Shown here one piece after another: positions 57,358 through 64,000 of a DNA stretch of 64,000 nucleotides; positions within the stretch are counted from its first letter, which is position 1, and every line of letters begins with the position of its first letter. The DNA is from an uncultured Streptococcus sp. (GTDB taxonomy: Bacteria; Bacillota; Bacilli; Lactobacillales; Streptococcaceae). The stretch lies in contig CAKPZX010000002.1 of NCBI GenBank assembly GCA_934215455.1, forward strand, positions 1 to 64,000, given 5' to 3'. The position numbers were made by a program, and so were the translations under genes. The notes below the pieces were generated by a model that was not told the DNA's origin, made no database searches, and saw nothing but the letters and a program-made list of their open reading frames with translations.

Positions 57358-57915
57358 ATGAACAAAACGATCATTTTGTTCATAGCGCTTCTATCATTAA
57401 CAGCATGCGCCCAGTCTCGACAGGAATCAAAAGATTCTTCGCCGAGTAAAACGGAGCAGACTTCAAAAGAGTCCTCATCTGTTAAAAATGAGACAGGTTT
57501 GCAATTTGTAGTACCCCCACAGTATGAAGGGAAAGAATCAAATGTAATTGAATTGGGGAAGAAATTAACCCAGGATTATCCAGATCTTGGAAATCAAGGA
57601 AGCTTATCGATCAACTATACGGGAGCAACTTTCTCATCCAGTCAACAAGAATATGCCGTTTTTCTATTGATTAACAAAGCTGGATTTCAAATTGATAAGG
57701 ATTTTGAGTTTTCATTGAATTGGAAATATGATGGGCAATTCATATATCAAAATCAACGGATTGGCTATAAAATTAGTGACAGTGGAGCATTACCGGATCA
57801 ATCTGCCACGATTTTGACCTTGCCAATATCAAGTGAGCAAAAACAAATTGTCGAGAGCATGACACAAGAAGAAAAGATGTCATTGGAGATGTCGGATTTA
57901 AAAGTGAATAAGTAA
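57358..57915 (+). CDS. Putative lipoprotein (185 aa), function unknown
   Basis: Lipoprotein signal MNKTIILFIALLSLTACAQ (lipobox LTAC), a Ser/Lys-rich linker (about 20-50) and a small beta-rich domain with YTGATFSSSQQEYAVFLLIN. AAAGGAG lies before the ATG; the frame is open to 57331 but without a comparable site. It ends the cluster, 110 bases before azlC. I do not recognise it. Confidence 0.78.
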   Translation: MNKTIILFIALLSLTACAQSRQESKDSSPSKTEQTSKESSSVKNETGLQFVVPPQYEGKESNVIELGKKLTQDYPDLGNQGSLSINYTGATFSSSQQEYAVFLLINKAGFQIDKDFEFSLNWKYDGQFIYQNQRIGYKISDSGALPDQSATILTLPISSEQKQIVESMTQEEKMSLEMSDLKVNK

Positions 57916-57985
57916 GGGAGAGATAGAAGTATAACGAGGGCTTATCCATTCTCTTTCATTGGTCCTTTTTCAACCTTTTTTCTTG

Positions 57986-57994
57986 TGTTATAAT
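57986..57994 (+). promoter_or_regulatory. Extended -10 promoter of azlCD
   Basis: TGTTATAAT at 57986-57994, 32 bases before the azlC start. Confidence 0.62.
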
Positions 57995-58025
57995 AGAGGT
58001 CAATGATTCAGAAAGGAGTGAGAGA

Positions 58026-58721
58026 GTGGAAAAAGATTTTTGGCAGGGGGTGAGGGACGCGCTACCGACGGCTTTGGGCTATATCAGTATTGGCCTGGCT
58101 TGCGGTGTGGTGGCGTCTCCCTATCTTTCTCCTTTAGAGATGGCCTTGATGAGTGTATTGGTCTATGCTGGGGCGGCCCAGTTTGCGATGATCTCTCTGA
58201 TTGCGGCTCATTCTTCTATATTGAATATGGCCTTGACGGTGTGTTTGATCAATCTCCGTAATATGTTGATGAGTCTGCATACATCGTCTGACTTTAAGGA
58301 TGCTAGTCTCGCTCATACCATTGGGATTGGAAGCCTCCTGACCGATGAGAGTTATGGGGTCTACTTGAGTGAGAAGTTAAAGACGGATACCATTACAGTT
58401 CCTTGGATGCATGGGAACAATCTAGTAGGCTATGTGGCTTGGATCAGTGCGACGGTTATCGGAACAGCTCTAGGATCTCTCCTACCTGATCCAAAGGCTT
58501 TTGGGCTTGATTTTGCTTTGGTGGCTATGTTTATTGGGATTTTTGCAGCCCAGTTTCAAGGAATGCAACTGACAGAAAAGACCAAGACTATGCTCATGGT
58601 GCTGTTAGCAGTAGCAGTGAGTTTCTTTCTCTTACTCTTTTTTGTTTCTCAACCGCTAGCTGTGCTAGCTGCGACCTTGATCGGCTGTTTTGTGGGAGTG
58701 GTCTGTGATGCGCGTGAATAG
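58026..58721 (+). CDS. azlC: Branched-chain amino acid exporter, large subunit AzlC
   Basis: A 231-residue membrane protein of the AzlC family (ALPTALGYISIGLACGVVAS and the CLINLRNMLMSL motif), which works with AzlD to export branched-chain amino acids or their analogues. GTG start with AAAGGAG upstream. It overlaps azlD by 14 bases. Confidence 0.92.
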   Translation: MEKDFWQGVRDALPTALGYISIGLACGVVASPYLSPLEMALMSVLVYAGAAQFAMISLIAAHSSILNMALTVCLINLRNMLMSLHTSSDFKDASLAHTIGIGSLLTDESYGVYLSEKLKTDTITVPWMHGNNLVGYVAWISATVIGTALGSLLPDPKAFGLDFALVAMFIGIFAAQFQGMQLTEKTKTMLMVLLAVAVSFFLLLFFVSQPLAVLAATLIGCFVGVVCDARE

Positions 58722-59034
58722 TTATATCTTCATGGCCATTCTGGCCTCAGCCCTCGTTACCTGGATTCCTCGGATCTTGCCCTTCCTCTTAGTCAAATAC
58801 AAGGGACTGCCGGCTCCTGTAACCCGCTTTCTCAAATACCTGCCCATTTCCATTATCTTTGCCTTGGTTTTATCAAGCATAGTAGATGGGAAAATTGGAA
58901 ATCTCCCGCAGTTCCACTGGTTGGACCTAGTGGTGACCCTTCCCAGTCTCTTTGTAGCCTTTCGTTACAAAAACCTTATGGGAACCGTTTTGTTTGGAAT
59001 TATCTTGATCGCCCTCTTACGATTGGTATTCTAA
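58708..59034 (+). CDS. azlD: Branched-chain amino acid exporter, small subunit AzlD
   Basis: A 108-residue membrane protein with about four helices and the ITWIPR-type motif (LVTWIPRILPFLLV) and LPISIIFALV of AzlD. ATG 58708 lies inside the azlC end with GGGAG upstream. No terminator is visible after it. Confidence 0.9.
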   Translation: MRVNSYIFMAILASALVTWIPRILPFLLVKYKGLPAPVTRFLKYLPISIIFALVLSSIVDGKIGNLPQFHWLDLVVTLPSLFVAFRYKNLMGTVLFGIILIALLRLVF

Positions 59035-59046
59035 ATGGAAAAATAT

Positions 59047-59063
59047 GTTACAAAAAAATTACA
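59047..59063 (-). promoter_or_regulatory. WalR/VicR-like direct repeat
   Basis: On the minus strand TGTAAT-N5-TGTAAC, a full match to the WalR (VicR) consensus TGTWAH-N5-TGTWAH. It sits immediately upstream of the inverted repeat at 59062-59097. The DNA is AT-rich and a chance match is possible. Confidence 0.4.
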
Positions 59064-59097
59064 ATTGTTACAAAAAACTTGATTTTTGTAACAATTG
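59062..59097. promoter_or_regulatory. Perfect 15-bp inverted repeat overlapping a promoter (candidate operator)
   Basis: Arms CAATTGTTACAAAAA (59062-59076) and TTTTTGTAACAATTG (59083-59097) with a 6-base centre. The right arm covers the -35 end and most of the spacer of the promoter at 59079-59106. It lacks a GC-rich core and a T-run after it, so it is not a terminator. I do not recognise the regulator. Confidence 0.75.
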
Positions 59098-59106
59098 GAG
59101 TATAAT
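59079..59106 (+). promoter_or_regulatory. Promoter of the 59136 lipoprotein gene
   Basis: TTGATT (59079-59084), 16-base spacer, TATAAT (59101-59106), 30 bases before the start codon. Confidence 0.72.
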
Positions 59107-59135
59107 GGGAGTCAGAAAGATAAAGAGGTGATCGT

Positions 59136-59798
59136 ATGAAAAAATCAATCTTCCGTTGGAGTGCCGCTGTTCTGGTGGCTGCTTCACTTGGTCTAGCTCT
59201 CGGTGGTTGTGGTGCTAAGGATAAAAAAACAGCTACCTCATCCGAAAAAGCATCTACCAGCAAGGTAGAGAAAAAAGCCAAAAGTAATAGCAAAAAGAGT
59301 GCAGCATCTTCTTCTCAGGCAAACGATACAGCTAGCTCTTCGACTCAAGCCAGTAGCGCGACAGCTGCAAAAGACTCTGGTAAGACTGAGAATGCGTCTG
59401 CTACGACGCAAGCTACTGTCCCTGCAGAACTGGTGGGAACTTGGGTAGGATCTAGTCCACAAGCGGATGCGATCAAGATGACCGTCGATGCAAATGGGAA
59501 CGTGACGACGGTTGTAAGCTTCAAAAATGATAGCGAACCGACTCGGACAGCGACTTATACGGCAAGAGCCGTCCAAGCATCAGGCAATATCTACTATTGG
59601 AATGTTGAAGGCTTTGATGGTGCTGATGCCTTACTTCCTGGGATCACAGGTTTAGGTGGAGCAAACTTCCGATTTGAACCTGGTTTTGTCTTAGAAGAAG
59701 GACACTATACACCGATTGTTTTCACAACGGATCTCAATAAAGAATTTGACTATACCAAATACAATGATTTCCGTTTTTCATTAACCAAAGAACAATAA
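59136..59798 (+). CDS. Putative lipoprotein with Ser/Ala/Lys-rich linker (220 aa)
   Basis: Lipoprotein signal with lipobox LGGC at about residues 23-26, a long low-complexity linker (about 30-100), then a C-terminal domain starting PAELVGTWVGSSPQAD, of a kind common at the end of streptococcal lipoproteins and resembling a small lipocalin-like beta domain. AGAGGTG precedes the ATG. Its promoter carries a perfect inverted repeat, so it is probably tightly regulated. Function unknown. Confidence 0.8.
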   Translation: MKKSIFRWSAAVLVAASLGLALGGCGAKDKKTATSSEKASTSKVEKKAKSNSKKSAASSSQANDTASSSTQASSATAAKDSGKTENASATTQATVPAELVGTWVGSSPQADAIKMTVDANGNVTTVVSFKNDSEPTRTATYTARAVQASGNIYYWNVEGFDGADALLPGITGLGGANFRFEPGFVLEEGHYTPIVFTTDLNKEFDYTKYNDFRFSLTKEQ

Positions 59799-59802
59799 AA
59801 AG

Positions 59803-59836
59803 ACGAACTCGATGGAAATTCGAGTTCGTTTTTTAG
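59803..59836. terminator. Terminator between the lipoprotein and aquaglyceroporin genes
   Basis: Perfect 10-bp stem ACGAACTCGA / TCGAGTTCGT followed by six T. The A-rich left side lets it also serve the converging minus-strand gene. Confidence 0.85.
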
Positions 59837-59841
59837 ATAGA

Positions 59842-60714
59842 TTAACGAAGATAGATGACTTTGAACAACAAAATAGCCAAGATAGCAGCAAGGATTGGGG
59901 CTACAACTGGTACCCAAGCATACCACCATTTTGAATCACCTTTGTGCTCTCCCAAGATAGACTTTGGAAGGAAGGCGTGGACCAAACGAGGACCAAAGTC
60001 ACGAGCAGGGTTCAAACCAGGTCCAGTAGGACCTCCAAGTGATGTAACAAGAGCCATAACAAGGAATCCAAGAGCTAAGTGAGCAACACCTAGACCTGGA
60101 GCATCTGCTTGTGCCAAAGCCAACTTTGCTGCTGGTGTAGTAGCATCAAAGACTCCCCCTTGTGCAGTGGCAGCTTTTTGAGCAAGACCTGCAACCTCTG
60201 CACCAAAGAAATGTTTTGTTAAGCCAAGGGCACCAAAGAAAAGAACGAATGATCCGGCAAACTCGTTGATGAAACCATTGATGGTAGCAGCCTTACGTGA
60301 TTCAGTAGTTCCTTTATCCAAGCTAGAAATCGTTGAGAATGTTCCCAAGATGTTGTTTGGATTCTCAGTCTGGAGATAATATGGACGGTGAGCCGCAACG
60401 ACAACCAATTGTCCAAACATAGCTCCAAGAAGTTGAGCAACGATGTATGGTAAAACATTTGCCCAAGGGAAGAGTCCGCTAACCGCAAGTCCAAGAGTGA
60501 AGGCTGGGTTAATGTGGTTTCCTGAAACATTACCGAACATCAAGGCTGGAATCATTACCCCCATCCCATATCCAATCGCAATGACAAGCCATCCGCTATG
60601 ATGACCTTTAGTTCCTTTTAATTCGACGTTTGCAACTGCACCATTTCCAAGGATAAGTAGCAAAGCCGTTCCAATAAACTCTGAAAAGAGTTTAACACTA
60701 AAATCAAAATCCAT
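59842..60714 (-). CDS. Aquaglyceroporin (MIP family, Gla/GlpF type)
   Basis: A 290-residue channel for glycerol, water or similar small solutes. Both NPA boxes are present: GNHINPAFTLG and GLNPARDFGPR; the Asp after the second box is typical of glycerol channels. Six membrane helices, with a long extracellular insertion between helices 4 and 5 (rich in Ala, about residues 182-212) as in the lactic-acid-bacterial Gla type. ATG 60714 follows AAAGGAG; the frame is open upstream to 60762 without a ribosome-binding site. Confidence 0.9.
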   Translation of the reverse strand: MDFDFSVKLFSEFIGTALLLILGNGAVANVELKGTKGHHSGWLVIAIGYGMGVMIPALMFGNVSGNHINPAFTLGLAVSGLFPWANVLPYIVAQLLGAMFGQLVVVAAHRPYYLQTENPNNILGTFSTISSLDKGTTESRKAATINGFINEFAGSFVLFFGALGLTKHFFGAEVAGLAQKAATAQGGVFDATTPAAKLALAQADAPGLGVAHLALGFLVMALVTSLGGPTGPGLNPARDFGPRLVHAFLPKSILGEHKGDSKWWYAWVPVVAPILAAILAILLFKVIYLR

Positions 60715-60752
60715 GATTCTAATAATCTCCTTTATAAATTTTATACCAATCC

Positions 60753-60781
60753 ATTCTATCAAGTAAATACTAACTTGTAAA
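60753..60781 (-). promoter_or_regulatory. Promoter of the aquaglyceroporin gene
   Basis: Minus strand TTTACA (60776-60781), 17-base spacer, TAGAAT (60753-60758). Confidence 0.72.
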
Positions 60782-60835
60782 GAATTTTTAAAAATTTTAT
60801 TTCAATAGATGAAGAATAAAGTTAGTGACTTTCTA

Positions 60836-62044
<1,209 letters not shown>

Positions 62045-62127
62045 TCATTGTATCATAAAATGGATGTCATGAATCAAAATAGTAGCTTCAATTTTTGGTA
62101 ATTTGTTTTATTTTTTTAGAAAAAAGC

Positions 62128-62155
62128 TTGCAAATTTTCCGAAAAGGAGTAAACT
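62128..62155 (+). promoter_or_regulatory. Possible promoter of lrgAB
   Basis: TTGCAA (62128-62133), 16-base spacer, TAAACT (62150-62155). The leader would be about 85 bases. Confidence 0.4.
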
Positions 62156-62244
62156 GATAGGGATAAATGGATGTTTACTTCTAAGTAAGCAGAAGCGAGG
62201 ATACGAATCCTTATTGGAAATGATCCATAAAAAGGGAGATGAAG

Positions 62245-62625
62245 ATGAAATTATATGTACAACTGACGATTATATTCACGATTTCATTAATTGGTGAAAT
62301 CATTTCTGATGGGTTGCACTTACCAATTCCTGGAAGTATGATCGGGCTGTTGATCCTATTTTTATTATTACAGTTTAAGTTACTACGCATGCGCCACGTC
62401 AATATGGTAGGAAATTTTTTATTAGCAAACATGACGATTTTATTTCTTCCCCCTGCTGTCGGTATCATGGATAAATTCCATGTGATCGCTCCTTATCTAT
62501 TTCCGATTATTTTGATTCTAGTTGGAGCCTTGGTCATCAATGTGGCTTTAATTGCAATCGTGGTTAGTTTTATAAAAAATCGTTTTGAGGGTGATTATCC
62601 AGAAGGGGGACACAAGCGTGGCTAA
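62245..62625 (+). CDS. lrgA: Holin-like protein LrgA/CidA family
   Basis: A 126-residue membrane protein with four helices and the family motif LPIPGSMIGLLILFLLL. With LrgB it forms a system tied to pyruvate uptake and control of cell lysis in streptococci and staphylococci. ATG 62245 has GGGAG six bases before it; ATG 62239 lies directly against that site. It overlaps lrgB by eight bases. No LytTR regulator genes are beside it in this window. Confidence 0.92.
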   Translation: MKLYVQLTIIFTISLIGEIISDGLHLPIPGSMIGLLILFLLLQFKLLRMRHVNMVGNFLLANMTILFLPPAVGIMDKFHVIAPYLFPIILILVGALVINVALIAIVVSFIKNRFEGDYPEGGHKRG

Positions 62626-63313
62626 TTTTGCGAGTAATCCTTTATTTGGGATTGTCTTATCTATTTGGGCTTATTTGATTGGGATGTTAATTTTCCGCAG
62701 ATATCCCCATCCAATAACAACGCCACTTTTAGTGGCTACAGTAATCGTTATCTTATTCTTAATGATTACAGGAATTTCTTATAAAGATTACTATGTCGGT
62801 GGTTCCCTGTTAAATCAGTTGATTGGACCATCGACAGTCGCCTTGGGGATTCCTCTCTATAAAAGTTTCCATTTGATGAAGCATCATGCACGGAGTATTT
62901 TGATCGGCTCGACAGTGGCAGTTATTGTGAATACTATTTTTACAGCCTTGATTGCGAAAGCATTTGGAATGAAGTACTTTCTAGCCATTTCGCTCTTTCC
63001 AAAATCGGTTACGACTGCAATGGCAGTTGGGATTACTGAAAAAATGCAAGGAATTACGACCATCACTCTTGTGGTAGTTGTAGCAACTGGATTATTAACA
63101 AGTGTCTTGGGGCCAACGATATTGAAACTGTTAAAAATAAAAGATCCAGTAGCTATTGGGTTAGCCCTTGGAGGAACTGGACATGCAGTAGGAACAGGGA
63201 CAGCGTTTAAGTATGGTCATGTGGCCGGTGCTATGGCAGGATTGGCAATTGGGATCACAGGAATTTTGTATGTGTTCATTAGTCCAATCGTGGCTTCGAT
63301 GATTTTATCCTAA
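62618..63313 (+). CDS. lrgB: LrgB-family membrane protein
   Basis: A 231-residue membrane protein with about seven hydrophobic segments and the family motifs GPSTVALGIPLYK, FPKSVTTAMA and GGTGHAVGTGTA. Partner of LrgA. GTG 62618 has AAGGGGG upstream and overlaps the lrgA stop. A weak hairpin after the stop (about 63333-63358) may end the transcript. Confidence 0.92.
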   Translation: MANFASNPLFGIVLSIWAYLIGMLIFRRYPHPITTPLLVATVIVILFLMITGISYKDYYVGGSLLNQLIGPSTVALGIPLYKSFHLMKHHARSILIGSTVAVIVNTIFTALIAKAFGMKYFLAISLFPKSVTTAMAVGITEKMQGITTITLVVVVATGLLTSVLGPTILKLLKIKDPVAIGLALGGTGHAVGTGTAFKYGHVAGAMAGLAIGITGILYVFISPIVASMILS

Positions 63314-63446
63314 AGCAATTTACTATTTTTCTGAGAGAGGCTCAAAAAGGGTCTCTTTTATTTTATAGTGAAAGCTTAAAAATCCATTCGGAGTGAAAGA
63401 AGCTTTTCATGATTACTGTCCAAAGCTTTTCCAAGCGTCTAAAAAA

Positions 63447-63455
63447 TGGTATAAT
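63447..63455 (+). promoter_or_regulatory. Extended -10 promoter of ebfC
   Basis: TGG directly before TATAAT (63450-63455), 40 bases before the ATG. Confidence 0.6.
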
Positions 63456-63494
63456 GAACTGTAAATTTCAGAAGTTGGAAGGAATGTAATTGCT

Positions 63495-63794
63495 ATGATG
63501 AATATGCAAAATATGATGAAGCAAGCTCAAAAATTGCAAAAGCAAATGGAGCAAAGCCAAGCGGAATTAGCCGCAACTCAATTTGTAGGGAAATCTGCTC
63601 AGGACTTGGTTGTTGCAACTCTTACAGGTGATAAGAAGGTTGTTTCCATCGATTTCAATGCCGCAGTGGTCGACCCAGAAGATACAGAAACGCTTTCTGA
63701 TATGACGGTGCAAGCCATCAATGCTGCCATTGAAGAAATTGATGCGGCAACCAAGAAAAAACTCGGTGCTTTCGCAGGGAAATTACCATTTTAA
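63495..63794 (+). CDS. ebfC: Nucleoid-associated protein YbaB/EbfC
   Basis: A 99-residue DNA-binding protein: Met/Gln-rich coiled N-terminus ([19 protein letters not shown]), a central beta sheet and a C-terminal helix ending [12 protein letters not shown]. Members form tweezer-shaped dimers on DNA. GGAAGGA lies upstream. In many bacteria it sits beside dnaX-recR, but here it stands alone. Confidence 0.94.
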   Translation: MMNMQNMMKQAQKLQKQMEQSQAELAATQFVGKSAQDLVVATLTGDKKVVSIDFNAAVVDPEDTETLSDMTVQAINAAIEEIDAATKKKLGAFAGKLPF

Positions 63795-63822
63795 GCAAAG
63801 AAAGTTTTCATTAACTCAAAAG

Positions 63823-63845
63823 AGGCTCAGTTTTGAGCCTTTTTC
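63823..63845 (+). terminator. Terminator after ebfC
   Basis: A 7-bp stem AGGCTCA / TGAGCCT with a 4-base loop, ending in five T. It adjoins repeat copy B. Confidence 0.82.
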
Positions 63846-64000
63846 AGATTGAAGACAAAGTCATATTAAAAACTTTCCTTGGGTGAGTACGGACGTTAGG
63901 TGAAATTATCCAGTGGATGATTTCAGCAATCCAGGAAGTTCCAAGACTAATTATTGAGCCTAAGGTCTCAATAATTCCGAGTGCCTGAAACGTTATTGTT
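63843..64000 (-). repeat. Modular multi-stem repeat element, copy B (cut by the window edge)
   Basis: Reverse complement of copy A at 20656-20796 over both outer parts: the same AATTATTGAG / CTCAATAATT hairpin, the same GGAAAGTTT end and about 25 conserved bases after it. The centre differs: copy A has GAACTTC / GAAGTTC, whereas B has GAAATTATCC / GGATGATTTC (63902-63924) and is about 25 bases longer. The GTTTCAGGCAC hairpin is cut at base 64000. Confidence 0.85.

Noticed and set aside
62103-62297. 64-codon open frame before and overlapping lrgA
   Set aside because: No ribosome-binding site, spans the likely lrgAB promoter and overlaps lrgA in another frame. It is more likely leader DNA.

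Overview
The window comes from the chromosome of a Mitis/Sanguinis-group oral Streptococcus. The evidence is the SecA2/SecY2 accessory secretion locus with serine-rich repeat (SRR) adhesins, the order endo-D / pgk / FUSC-like protein / glnR / glnA familiar from pneumococcus and its relatives, streptococcal TGnTATAAT promoters, and LPxTG surface proteins. The helical-plus-beta binding region of the complete SRR protein recalls Fap1 of S. parasanguinis, but I cannot fix the species from sequence reading alone. There is no transposase, prophage or CRISPR array.

Layout. (1) 1-20.5 kb is a surface glycoprotein export locus: the C-terminal end of one SRR protein, a complete 2258-residue SRR adhesin, then gtf3, secY2, asp1, asp2, asp3, secA2, gtfA, gtfB, asp4 and asp5. 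Together they glycosylate the adhesins in the cytoplasm and export them. (2) 20.5-35.6 kb is housekeeping: a TDT-type transporter, a CPBP protease, rnpA-yidC-khpB, rpmH, tatD-rnmV-rsmA, two tRNAs, a second CPBP protease, rsgA-rpe-thiN-rmuC-yhaM, purR and a small anchored protein. (3) 35.7-53.9 kb is highly expressed core: rpsL-rpsG, fusA, gap, a GH85 endoglycosidase, pgk, a FUSC-like protein, glnR-glnA, and then, after a terminator shared by both strands, rpoY-rnjA on the minus strand and tsaB-rimI-tsaD on the plus strand. (4) 54.0-57.9 kb is an AT-rich accessory cluster of five secreted or membrane proteins that I do not recognise. (5) 58-64 kb holds azlCD, a lipoprotein behind a striking palindromic promoter, an aquaglyceroporin, a flavoprotein, lrgAB and ebfC.

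The observations most worth following are: two different SRR adhesin genes in tandem ahead of one export system; a 13-residue repeat and a duplicated non-repetitive cassette inside the second adhesin; a modular multi-stem repeat element present at 20.6 kb and, inverted, at the right window edge; a 183-bp almost identical direct repeat bracketing the glnRA segment; the five-gene accessory cluster, which seems to contain two duplicated units; a perfect 15-bp inverted repeat lying on a promoter at 59.06 kb; and a catabolite-response element downstream of the endoglycosidase promoter.
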